Positions 21,449-32,299 of a stretch of DNA of 64,000 nucleotides are shown piece after piece. The notes beneath the pieces were generated by a model. That model worked only from the letters and a program-made list of their open reading frames with translations, was not told the DNA's origin and did no database searches. Made by a program: the position numbers and the translations under genes. The stretch's first letter is position 1, and each line of letters starts with the position of its first letter. This DNA is from Nephrocerus scutellatus (Eukaryota; Arthropoda; Insecta; Diptera; Pipunculidae): positions 113,129,908 to 113,193,907 of the forward strand of contig OX352763.1 in assembly GCA_947095585.1 (NCBI GenBank), written 5' to 3'.

Positions 21449-22316
21449 ATGAATGTATTTTCAATCGATATTAAGAAAACTTGAGCCATTTAATTTACGA
21501 CCTTAATCATAAATTGTATTTTGATTTAATCTACAGCAGCATAGATAGAAAATTCCTAATCCCTCTTTTAAAAGGGGATTACTAGTCAATTTCTACCAAT
21601 TTAATTTCAAATAGAATGAAAGTAAATTGCATACACTTTACCACACATTTTCTGTAAGGATTTTTATCCATATTTCTTACTTCCTTGTCGGTTCCAGTTC
21701 CGTGCAAAATATCAACCGCGCGAAACCACTCTACCTCTTAATCCTCGTGAAATGACAGGATTTCAATGAAAGCTTAAGACAAGAAATTTACGAGCTGTCA
21801 AAAGTGCCACACCACATCATTCGCTGGGAGCACCGACTTTAATTGAGGAATATAAAAAAATCATAGATGAAGGTATTTGCTATTATGGCTCGAACAGCGT
21901 ACGAGTGTAATAAAAAATTGGATTATACTGCGATTTTCTTTTCCTTACACCGTTTCGGAGATCAATTGGTAATCCCAGCAGATTACTATTGAAATATGTG
22001 CCAAATGATGCACGTTTTAAATTAAAAGAGCGGTGCTATCCAATGATTGCATTTTTGGATATAATAGATGAATATTTTCTAGCTTATTAGTTGGGTAATG
22101 CAGTTGGGGAAAAAACGAAAAACTTAGACCGGAATTGATTTGATTACCTTTTCAAGTCATGCGGCAGACGGCTTTGGTACAAAAAACACTTAAAAAATCC
22201 TCCTAGGACGGTGTGCCCAAGGAAGTTTAATTGGATTTATAAATTTATTTTCGATGTGCCCTAAATTCGAAGCAGAAATTTAAAAATACATACTTCAAGT
22301 TCCCGACAGTATATAT
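21449..22316. other. Spacer between the two LTR-A copies, no gene recognised
   Basis: 868 bp with no gag, protease or RT motif, so it is not a typical retrotransposon interior. The segment TATTAAGAAAACTTGAGCC (from 21469) recurs after the second LTR. Confidence 0.5.
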
Positions 22317-22805
22317 TGTTACGAAAATGAAAATAGAAATCTTTGATCGCACTGTACACACTCCTATATAAGAATAGGCATTGTATTGAATTGCATACAA
22401 TTAGGCTCAGTAATATCACTGTAAATGAATAGCATATAGCAGTTATATGTATGGAACATGTATAACAAATTGTATAGAAGTAAATTATACCAGTATGTTC
22501 TACTATTATTATGGTCACCTTCCAATAATAGAACCTTCTCGAAGAATGTTGAATGTTTATCGAAGTGAGTTATTATTTCAAAGTGAACCAGAATACTTGA
22601 AAAGTTTAAAAGTTTAAAGGAAGATAGAGCTACCGCCTACGTGAGTAATAGTGTTTTAAGTGAACAATAAGTAATCACTAGTGTAAATTTGTGAACTTTT
22701 GTTATTTGTTAATAAAAATTGTAATTTGTGAATTAACGAACATGTATTGTGTTTATTTATTTGCAAAATCCTTAACAAACTCTGGAAAGCGTAAATTTCA
22801 TAACA
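22317..22805 (+). mobile_element. Solo-like LTR, family LTR-A, copy 2
   Basis: About 489 bp starting TGTTACGAAAATG and ending ATTTCATAACA. It is bounded by ATAT on both sides (22313-22316 and 22806-22809), a possible 4-bp target duplication, though the AT-rich context weakens this. It has a 40-50 bp internal insertion relative to copy 1 around 22500-22560. No internal retrotransposon genes adjoin it. Confidence 0.8.
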
Positions 22806-22899
22806 ATATATTTATTTCTGACGGGTATTAAGAAAACTTGAGCCATTTTAAAGCTGCAGGGAAGCTCTAGTTTAAGACAAAAGAAGACTCGGGTGTAAT

Positions 22900-23990
22900 G
22901 TGCTCAAGTTACTGGTGAATAGGTCAAATCTCAGTGAAAAGTACTCTCCACGGTGACCCACTTTGTATTTTGTATATTGAACGAGCGAAAATTCGATATC
23001 CTAAATAAGCTGACTTTATAAGTATGAACCAATACCATGACCAATGTTATTGACCAAGTAAAGATATCCGGAAAACTATCAAGCCCATTCCACATCTTTA
23101 ACGGGCTCCGAATTGACTGCCCTGCTTCCTCGTTAACCTGACTTTGAATGGACTCTGATGTAAGGGCAAGAGGAATAATCCTCCATAAGCCCATCCAGAT
23201 GCTGGCTTAAGCAGATGATATTGACGACTTTGGTAGAAACCCACTATCTCTACTGGAAGCTTTCATCCAGATCATGCAGGCGGCACGAAATCTGGGGCTG
23301 AAATCAGAAGGTCCAACATTGATCCCTTAGTTAAGATTAGTGGATAGCGAATTTTAAGTAGTGCAATTCTTAAGCTATCTCGGTTCAATTGTAGCAGCTG
23401 TGAAGCTTGGAACCAGAAATACGGATACGGTTGCTAAAAGCCAATAAAACCCACTTTAGTCTGTCAAGACCATTCAAATCAAGGAATTTAAATATAACAT
23501 CCAAGCTGCTGGTGTATTATACAGTGGCCGTACATGTACATATGGATAGAAGACTTTGCAAAAAGAACTCTAACCTCTTAGTAGCGGTCGCAATTTTTGT
23601 ACCTGTATGTGGAAGTGGACCGGAGACGGATGAAAACTATAAAAGTTACCGTGACGTTGATATCGTAAAGCGGATCAGGCAGTACCTAAATTGGATCAGG
23701 TCGGCTTCAGTGGGCTAGGGATCTAACTCGCATGAGAAAAGAAGATTCGGCTATTTTCGGAAGAATTTATGGGATATGAAAGTGAGGCAGACCAATCCTT
23801 CGCTAAAAGAGTAGCGTCGACACACCCAGAGTTTGGGGATAATGCAAAACTGGTTAACATAGGCTAGAAATCGAAACCTATAGCGAGACTTTTTGCCGGA
23901 GGGGTCAATGTTGGGCCAAATATAATACTGATATATAACTCGAAGTGTCATATTGTAGAGATTGCAGATATCAGAAAACTGAGTTCTTAA
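22900..23990 (+). pseudogene. RTE-like non-LTR retrotransposon, 3' half of ORF2
   Basis: Fragments of an RT palm and C-terminal region in shifting frames. A segment with VKISGKLSS (about 23060) is followed by the catalytic box (23210-23225), where the aromatic residue before ADD is now a stop. Next come YLGSIVAA (23375) and an open frame of 103 codons (23407-23718) with LLKANKTHFSLSRPFKSRN, ITSKLLVYY and YRDVDIVKRIR. The last part, GRPILR (about 23780), is near the C-terminus. It is the same family as the minus-strand copy at 28690-29640. Clade naming is by resemblance to RTE-type insect elements. Confidence 0.8.
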
Positions 23991-24459
23991 TATTTCGGTT
24001 TGTTGTTTTCAAGAATCGTCGTACAGAGCTTTCGAAGTTCAGCGCTGAAAGCATAATTCGAATACCCCAATACCTAAACCATACAAATTAATTATTTTGT
24101 AGTAATTCTACAAACATTACCACCAACATATCCTAGGATCCCAGATCCAGATCCGGTTGGTTCATATGTGTAAAATTGCAAAAATAACTGACTGCCTTTT
24201 ATTGGAAAATATTTGCCCGTAGTAAGTAACTTGTAGTAAGACTTCAATATTTATACGTACACTGAAAGTTCTCTTTTATTTCCAGTTAGTTAAAATATCA
24301 ATAATTTCAAAGTTCCTCACCTGAAAATAAAAACGGGAAAAATGAATTACAAAATTTATCAAAAGATCAGAAAATAATGTTTAGAAAATATTATCTTTTC
24401 ATAAAGAATTGAAGACGTCAAACAAAATTTTGAAGCCGTTAGATACACTTTTTAGTTAA
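23991..24459. other. No gene recognised
   Basis: AT-rich sequence between the RTE-like relic and the decayed tandem array. No element boundary can be placed here. Confidence 0.45.
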
Positions 24460-25560
24460 TATCTCGACTCTAACGCCATATACCGGGTACAAAACAAAGA
24501 ATAAACTTACCGGAGCACCAAAAGACCTTATGGTGTGAATATGGCTTTTTGACGGACGTACAAACAGTGGAATTAAATGTTTTAAAAAAAAATCGACTTC
24601 AACGCCACTCAAAAAAGAGATACACACTTATGATCACCAACTGAACATATGGTGTCAATATGGCTTCAATACGAGTATGTTCAGTGGGTGTGATGATCTA
24701 ACATACATATGCACCAATATCTCCACTCCAGGCCACTTACAGGGTCAAGAAAAATCATAACCTTATCGAAGTACCAAACGAGCTTATGGTGTAAATATGG
24801 CTTTGTTACGAAAATTTCTATACATTATAAATACACATTTTTAAAATTATCTCGACTTCAGAGCCACATACCGAAACTTTAAGGATTATTAACCGAACAT
24901 AAGGTATTAATTTGGCTTCAATATGCCTAGTGGTTTAGGTGTTATGCTCTTACAACTAATTCAACAATATCTCTACGCCAGCGCCATCTAATGGGTCCAA
25001 AAAATGCATAAACTTTTTGAAGTATCAAACGAAGATATGGTTTAAATATTGCTTTGATTCATCAAGTGGTTTAGGCGTGATGACGTATTTTATGCCAGAT
25101 AACATGTCGATTCCAGCGACACCTACCGGGTCAAAAACAAAACATAAACTTATCGGAGCACCAAATGAACTTATGCCGTAAATATGGTATACGTTTAGTG
25201 GTTTAGGTGTGATGGGGTTCGATATATATGCAAAATTACATTTTTTAGAATATGTTGGCTTCAGCGCCACCGCCCGGACTCAAGAAAGAGATAAACCTTC
25301 AAGAGTACCAATCAAACATGTGGTCTGAATATGACTATAATATGTCTAGTGGCTTAGGCGTAATGCGATTACAACGATATTAACCAAAGGACCAACCACC
25401 TTTTCGTAAATATCTCTACTCCAATGCCACTTATCGGGTCCATAACAAACATAAACCCATCGGAGTACCAAATGAACGTATGATGTCAAAATGGCTTCGA
25501 CACATCCAGTAGCTTAGGCATGGCGCCGTTACATACTAACACACAATCATTTTTAAATTT
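24460..25560 (+). repeat. Degenerate ~116-bp family tandem array, about eight units
   Basis: Unit starts resembling ATCTCGACTCCAGCGCC lie near 24464, 24593, 24718, 24850, 24970, 25106, 25253 and 25408. The associated markers GGAGCACCAAA, TATGGTGTGAATATGGCTT and GTGGTTTAGGCGTGATG recur. Spacing is 115-155 bp. It is the same family as 8511-8975 but far more diverged. Confidence 0.85.
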
Positions 25561-25574
25561 TCTATATAAACTTC

Positions 25575-25900
25575 ACGTGTTGTTTGTCTGTTTGTTGTGT
25601 AACGTGGACTCTTGCGATCAAACCACTTTAAACCCACTTCTCAAAGCCTGATTTCATTGAAACTTTGTACACATGTGTTTTTCCGGTGACAACATTTTTA
25701 AAAATTGTGGCCATCGGGCCGAGGGGTACCCATATAACTTTTTTAAAAAATTAACCCGATTTTCTTCAAATTTTATACACATATGTATCTTCGATGGGCA
25801 ACACTTTTTGTAAAAGTTTTGGAGGGGTCGTGGGGCCCCATACAGTTTTTTTTTTTTTTTTAAAATTAGTCCGATTTTCTTCAAATTTTATATACATGGT
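25575..25900 (+). repeat. Dispersed repeat C, copy 2, with internal tandem subunits
   Basis: The region 25615-25735 matches 7830-7975 (CTCAAAGCC, ACACATGTG, TTTTCCGGTGACAA). Two further subunits of about 100 bp follow, each with CCGATTTTCTTCAAATTTTATA. GTTTGTCTGTTTGTTGTGTAA at 25585 resembles the inverse of sequence beside the other array near 9000. Confidence 0.7.
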
Positions 25901-25944
25901 GTTATCTTGTATAAGTCATTTCTTCCTCGCTTTTCTTTTTTCTC

Positions 25945-27360
25945 TTATAAGCTTATAAGATCCTTAACCAGATCAAACATGGACAGTCACAGAAAATGTG
26001 CCCAGATGTTTCGTTCTGTTGCATGCAGAACCTACATTCCGTGTTTGAGCTCAGATTGGTTTTGTTAAGGTGATATCGCAAGCCACAGTGACCTGTGGGA
26101 AAACTCACTAGCTTTCTGATGCTATCCTTGTTTAGATCAAGAATTTCCTTATAGGAGAAGGGCCTGATTAACCGTTTGGACTGTCTAAGCCCTGGTGTAA
26201 TATACCAGTGGGCTGGACGAAGTTTCTTTTTCTATTTGTAAATCATTGCTGTGGTGGCAGCCCAGCCTTGCCAGGGATTGCAGTGCATAGTAGCAGCATT
26301 TATCTGATTTAGAGTCTACTATAGTGGATGATAGCGCTTTCAGTGCTGCCTGACTATCTGAAAAAATATCAATCGTAGCGCCTATAATACCCTTACTTAG
26401 GTTTATCATGGCGCAGACCTCAATGGCATGGAGACCTGCTTGGAAAACAGTGGGACTCTTACCCATTGGTATTGAGACCTTTGTTTTGGGTCCGAATACC
26501 CCAGCGCCAACTCCAGAATCCATCTTCGATCTGTCTGCATGTCTCTTTCAGGAATTGAGTCTATGATGTTGAGGTATCCCACGTAGTCACCTTGTTTGTA
26601 CCCATATTCTAGTTGCAGCTTGATAGCGCATCTAGAGGCCGTCTTCCTAATGAAGATTGACAGGGGTGAAAGCCCTACAACAGCTTCTAATGCAGTCGTA
26701 CGGCAGGTGCGTATAGCACCCGTTATACCTAGACAGGCAATTCTTTGTAGCTTCTGAAGCTTAATTACCATCATGGTATACATCCAATGTATCATTTTGG
26801 GTTTAAGACCCCAAGTTCTGCCGTAGAGGCGTCTACAGGCCCACAGGGCCCTAGTGACCCGTTCAATGGCGGACTTGATGTGAGAATTTCAGTTAAGTCG
26901 ATTATCAAGGATTACTCCGAGATATTTGATCTTACTGGAATACTCTAATGTAGTGCCCTTTAAGGTGATATGTCCTGTCCCATATCGAACAATCTAAGTT
27001 TAATAGGCACTAGAACGGTTTTGCAAGGATTGATGGAAAGACCCTCTCTATTACACCATTCTACGACGTGAAGTAACGCACCTTGCATGACAGTTGTTAT
27101 GGTCGTGCTGTACTTACCACTAGTTATGATCGCCAAATCGTCAGCATAACCAATGGCGATGTAGCCTGATCTATGCAGATCGGCTAGAAGGTTTTCTATG
27201 ACAAGTGACCACAGAAGGGGCGAAAGTACTCCTCCTTGCGGGCAGCCCTTAGCCCTTAGCTGCAGTCACCGACACAGACACTCCCCCTGAGGAGGATGTA
27301 ATGACTCGACTTTCCAGCATGGCCCTTATCCATTGGTTGGTCGAGCCCTCGATTCTCTTG
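25945..27360 (-). pseudogene. R1/LOA-like non-LTR retrotransposon, RT to C-terminus
   Basis: Minus strand from about 27360. An RT segment carries W-x-R-x-ML-x-SRVI (about 27330). A reading of CPQGGVLSPL type is seen in frame fragments near 27240-27200. The catalytic box YADDLAI is intact at about 27155-27135. Then come the thumb (NRLN, HIKSAIERVTRALWACRRL) and an open frame 26795-26406 (KLQKLQRIACLGITGA). RNase H spans 26523-26185 (GVGAGVF, FQAGLHAIE, FSDSQAALKAL). The C-terminus has TGHCGLRYHL and a knuckle ending HIFCDCP (about 25985). There are stops near 27260, 26990 and 26885. The 5' end is missing. Confidence 0.85.
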
Positions 27361-27443
27361 GTTTGTAATACGATACTAAAACTCAAAAAAATACTGAGCC
27401 GATTGAGCTGAAACTTTCACAGAATATGCGTCTTAACAAAATC
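27361..27443 (+). repeat. Dispersed repeat D, copy 2
   Basis: Matches 11397-11480 over about 84 bp. It begins exactly where the R1-like element's recognisable coding ends, so it may mark the pre-insertion sequence. Confidence 0.8.
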
Positions 27444-28410
27444 TCGGTAAACCACATATTGCGAATACGATGGAGGTGACGCTTTGTTTAGGTTAAGGCA
27501 ATAGTACACCCCTCCCGTGGTAGTGATGGTAAGGCAGGGATTAATTTGTTCGCGTGGCGGAGCGACAGGGAAAAGCTAGTTAGATTATATGGCACCGATA
27601 AGCAATAATATGGTCGTTGCGAGTACAAGGTTTGCGCGTATTAGGACCAATGAACATAAACAGCTAGCTCTGACAAATAATCTTTGAATGTAATAATGGA
27701 TTGTTTGTTTAAATGTTCTTCTGAGATAAAAACACGTCAATTTTCAGTTTTCCAAATGCAACAGAAAACGAAATTCGTATATCATCATCGCCATTATTTG
27801 CCATGTCACGTTGTTTCATGTAAAAAAGAATAACATCGCGGACATCCGTACTACGTACTACATGTACATGTAATACAGCAAAGGAAAGGATGATCATATT
27901 TTCGCCAGCGCTTGAATAAATATTTTCGCAACATTCGTCAGTGATGTTGCCACCCGCCAGCATATTCGTACATGCGCTACTTGAAATCCATATCGAAATG
28001 TTGTTCTTTTTAAAATTTTTTCCCTTTTTGCCAGGAGTTTTTAATGAAAATTATTTTCTGTTTGTTTTTTTTTTTTTGTTGGTTGGTTGGATTCGACATC
28101 AGGAAATTAATTCAAAAAGTCGACGCGTTGAAGAGCAAACTCAACGGGAAACAATACATAACTCTCTGTACGTTGTATTGTTTGTTTTGCAGGAACAGCA
28201 ATAGCAACAAGCAACAACAATTCATATTTCCATATTAAAAAAGTTTTTCATTTCCTTTCAATTTCGATACATTGGGCTGTACGAAGTGGTTTTGCAGTCA
28301 AAAAATCAATTTGAGCTTTAAGCGATAGGACAAGGTGTAGTTGACCCCTTATTACTCGATTTATTTGTTGCATTTAAAAGGCTTGCGTAAGAAGAAACAT
28401 TCATACGTAT
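27444..28410. other. No gene recognised; tiny RTE endonuclease scrap at 27609-27641
   Basis: ATGGTCGTTGCGAGTACAAGG and TTTGCGCGTA at 27609-27641 are almost identical to 55373-55402 inside the RTE-like endonuclease. No longer alignment is evident. The rest is AT-rich with short frames. Confidence 0.5.
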
Positions 28411-28655
28411 TGTTACGAAATTTAGGCTTTTGAGTTCGTAAATATAACACAACAATAATAAAACACAAAACAAGAAAACAAGTTTATTAATATACAAATA
28501 ACAACTAAATCATAAACATAATAATCATAATAATAAAGCAAAAAGACCACAGTTCACAATTTTATACCTAACAACTTTTAAATGCACACAAAAATACTTA
28601 TAATACTTGTAATACTATTCACTTAGCTGTTTTGAACTTGACTGGTTGAATTCTA
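28411..28655 (-). mobile_element. LTR-A 3' portion, minus strand
   Basis: The minus strand ends AAGCCTAAATTTCGTAACA at 28411, the same end as the LTRs at 21010 and 22317. Upstream it has AATAAACTTG and a TTATTGTTGTGTTATATTT variant. The 5' half is missing or too diverged to recognise. Confidence 0.6.
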
Positions 28656-28689
28656 ATCAATGAATGAATCATCAGCAGCGAATGCCACC

Positions 28690-29640
28690 TATTTATCATC
28701 ATCATATTTGGCTCTACAACCCGCCTCCCGCAAAAAATCTCGATTTCGAGCCGATGTCATCCAGTTTCGCATCCCTAAGCTCTGGGCGTCCTGGTCTATG
28801 CCATCCTTCCAGCGTAAACTTGGCCGGCCTCGCTATCGTGTTCCATAAATCCCATCGCAAAGGACTTTCCGAGCAGGATCATCTGCGCTCATGCGAGCTA
28901 GGTGTCCTGCCCACCGGAGCCCACAGAGCTTAATTCTCTTCACGATGTCGACATCGCGGTAACGCTTGTAGATCTCATCATTATAGAGTCTCCGAAATCG
29001 TCCGTCCTCACATACGGGGCCAACAATTCAACGTAAGACTTTTCTACCGAACGCTGCTAAGAGGTCAGAATGCCTTTTGCTAAGCATCCAAGTCTCGGAT
29101 CCATATGTAACCACTGATATGACCATTATCTTATATACCAGCAGCTTGGATGTTATGGTTAAATTCCTGGATTTGAAAAGACTTGACAGACTATAGTAGG
29201 CTTTGTTGGCTTTAAGCAACCATGCGCGTATTTCTGGTTCCATGCTGTTATCGGCTGCTATAGTTGACCCGAGATAGTTAAAGGATTGCACTACTTGTAA
29301 TTCGCGCTCCACTTTTTGAATTGAGGGAACAATGTTGGATCTTCTACTCGCAGATGTGGCCACCATGTAATTTGTTTTGCTCTCATTTATGTGCAGCCTC
29401 AGATTTCGTGCCGCCTGCTCGATCTGGATGAAAGCTTCCTGCTCTTCGGTTTCTACCAACGAAGTCAATATCGTCTGGGTAAGCCAGTATCTGAATGAGT
29501 CTCGAATCACTTTCTCCAACGCCTGGTTGAAAAGGCCAGTCCATCCCCTTGTCAGAGTTATAGATGTTGAAGTGGCTTGATAGTGATCCGGATATTTTTA
29601 CTTGGCTTGTAACATTGGTCATGGTCAACCTACATAGTTA
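28690..29640 (-). pseudogene. RTE-like non-LTR retrotransposon, 3' half of ORF2
   Basis: Minus-strand copy of the family at 22900. MTNVTSQVKISGSLSSHF (about 29610) precedes the catalytic box, which reads AYPDDID instead of YADD (about 29455). A 163-codon frame at 29519-29028 follows, with LRLHINESKTNYM, FNYLGSTIAADNSMEPEIR, LLKANKAYYSLSSLFKSRN and TYGSETWMLSKRHSDLLAAF. After a stop the tail continues with YRDVDIVKRIKLCGLRWAGH, then GRPSLRWKDGIDQDAQSLG, and ends near 28690 in a (TGATGA)-type tail. Short microsatellite tails of this kind are usual for RTE elements. The box mutation and frame breaks make it dead. Confidence 0.85.
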
Positions 29641-29659
29641 TGTCAGTTTATTTGGGATG

Positions 29660-30792
29660 CCGAATTCTCTCATTCTCACAAGCTAACAAATTGGGCAGAT
29701 CGCTGCGGTTTAGGAGTAAACCCACAAAAAACTGAACTTATCCTCTTTACTAGGAAATACAAAATCCCACATGTTGACCCTCCTTCTATTAAAGGTACAA
29801 GGTTAGCCTTCTCCGATAAAGGCAAGTATTTGGGTCTTATTTTGGATAGGAAGCTAAGCTGGAAACCTAAAATACAAGAAACAGTTCGAAAAACCATAGT
29901 GGCACTCGTCTCATGCATTATTACTAATTGGCTATATAGAGCGGTAGTAAGACCTTATCTTATACAATATTTGGTGGACTGCCTTAAATAAGCAAGTAAA
30001 TCTAGATCTAGATGTAGGTCCAAAGATTAGCTAGTCTTTGTATAAGCGGAGCACTTCTTACAATCACGTCAGTCGGACTGGACATTCTGTTCGACCTTAC
30101 ACCTCTCGTCATTTTCAGCAGGCAAGTAGCTGATAGCTCTTCCAGTTGACTAGAAAAGAAATCGGCCACTCTTCTATCCTGAATTTAGTCAGGGTCCCAG
30201 ACAACATAGACTATACCACTCCACAGCTCCATTTCAATAAAAAATTCCAGGTCACCTTCCCCACCATATCATTCTCGGGGTGGAGTACCGCATTTATTTT
30301 TAAACAGGCGGGTCTAAAACTGCTGACGGAGTCGGCGGTGGTATTTTCTCAAAAAAAACTAAATCTTAGCCTCTCTACCCGTCTTACAAAACCAGGCTGT
30401 AATTATTGCGGTCAGTGAAGCCTGTTCTTGACTGAAGAGAAACGTCATATCCGCTAAGGATACCTGGAATCAGTCTCTACAAATTCAACCTTAGCCCTTA
30501 GCTGCCGATCATCTCTTAGGGATATGGCGGAGCAGTTTAAGATCCACCTGTTTTTGGTGTCGGTGCATAGAGATATTCCGGGAAACTGTAAGTCTGACGA
30601 ACTCGCCTTACAAGGAACTACACTACCCTTCTTACCTGAATATGTTTCCATAGGCAAACGAATCGCTACATGCAAACTCATGTTATAGCAGGATACTACT
30701 GACAAAACTAGTCGTAGGTGGTCAAACGGTACAACTTGAATAGCTATAAAGCATTGCTGGTCTAAGTGTGTCGGCGTTTTACCGACAGCCAC
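29660..30792 (+). pseudogene. R1/LOA-like non-LTR retrotransposon fragment
   Basis: Pieces of ORF2 from the RT thumb to RNase H in different frames. These are LGVNPQKTELILFTRKYKIP (29697), KGKYLGLILDRKLSWKP (29820), AVVRPYLI (29940), a hydrophobic stretch with SGALLTITS, HSSILNLVRVPDNIDY (30170), GVGGGIFS (30335) and RDIPGNCKSDELALQGT (about 30570). It resembles the family at 17830-18975. Internal deletions lie between thumb and RNase H. RT palm and C-terminal knuckle are absent. It ends at a short AACCTAACCTAACC run. Confidence 0.75.
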
Positions 30793-32295
30793 CTTAACCT
30801 AACCTAACCGTGCGTAAAAGAAAGTATTGTTGTGGCTTTTGTGACTATTTTAGAGCTGCGTTTACTGAATCAGCAAAAATAAAAATTTGGGTCTTGCAAT
30901 AATCGATGAGTTGCGCACATCGAGGGTTCCGTTCACTGAGGTCGTACTTTAGTTGGATGTGCATTTGCAGATAATGTAGAGCTGTTTGCCAAATCAGAGA
31001 AAATCCTAGAGAAAAATCTGCTTAGCTCAGGAAGAACCCTGTTTGTGTTATCTTCGCAAACCGACAAATGTCCTTTATGTTAAATTTATGAAAATTAAAG
31101 TCAGTTTTAGTACCAAAACCTCACCCATTGCATTCACTTGCAAAGTCTGGATGACAGCGACATATGTATCTGTACAACTCAACTTGTTGGCCAACTGATA
31201 AATGAACATTCAAGTGGTGCCGTAAACAAAGCCACTCAACGCACATAACAATATCCGCACAAAAAGCATTAATCTGCTCGTGCGACAACGCCATCAGGCT
31301 TCTCCTTAACTGTCCTCTCTGCACAAGCAAAACATAAAGCGACGGTCACACAACAGACAGACGGGCAGGGAGAGTCCTTGCCTTATTCTGAAGTGAATAG
31401 TTCCCGATAAACGCCGACGCGACGGACGCTATCGCCATATACGCATCAGCAAACTTATTCAAAAGTCCGATGGAGTCGTCGTCGCCATCAGCTTCATAGC
31501 ACGCAGAGTACTTAGTCACTTTTGTTCGTTCGTTCGTCATCGTCTCGTAGCTTGTACATCATAATCTTCTGTCACTTAAATGCATGCAGGAGGAGGCTAT
31601 GAACATCGGACAATAGAGTTCCGTGGTGAAACACATGGACATACTCGTTATATGGAAAGGATTCATATACGCTTTGCAAAGATGAATGCTTACGAGAAGC
31701 ATTGGACTTAGTGCAGCTTATTAGCCGCATTCAGTTGAGTGAGATGGATGGAGAACATATGGTGCATGATTTTAGTTTCAGTTCTTTCTTCTTCTTCTGC
31801 TGACCGAGAAACACATCCTTATATTGTAATGGTGTATACCACAGTTATTGTCAGAAGTTGAAGAACTTAAGTTTTTCCAAGCATTGTTGTTGGTGATTTG
31901 TCAACGATAAGAGCTTGACTGGCGTCATCAACGCATAACCTTGATCACAATGTGCAGTAAGAACTTAAGAAGTCAACGAATCTCTAAATAAACAGTAAAG
32001 CCGGCAGAAGATTGATGTGGACGGCATGAAGCTGATTTATTTCTTGGCATTGCTGATGACGTTTTTAGTATTTACATGAAGCTGGTTACACACTCGAAGA
32101 CGTATGTACATTGTCAGCTGATAAGGACATTCAACCGGACTTATATACATTCATCTATTTATCATTTTCTATAAGAAATGAATTTAAAGTTATACTCTTT
32201 TTATACTTCGACCACAACTATTATAACAATTGCAACAAGCATTGGGTCAGGTTAGCAACTTAACTTTTTCGGTTGATGTGTAAGAAGGTGAAGAG
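30793..32295. other. No gene recognised
   Basis: About 1.5 kb with short frames only, e.g. 31121-31330 and 31346-31540 on the minus strand, neither with a motif that I can name. Could be host intergenic, intronic or untranslated sequence. Confidence 0.5.
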
Positions 32296-32299
32296 GTGT

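Noticed and set aside
30793..30808. AACCT repeats suggesting an insect telomere
   Set aside because: Only about three units, and higher flies lack TTAGG telomeres; treated as chance or element edge.
31121..31540. Two short minus-strand frames with Cys/His residues
   Set aside because: Checked for zinc-finger or secreted-protein spacing and found none; left unannotated.
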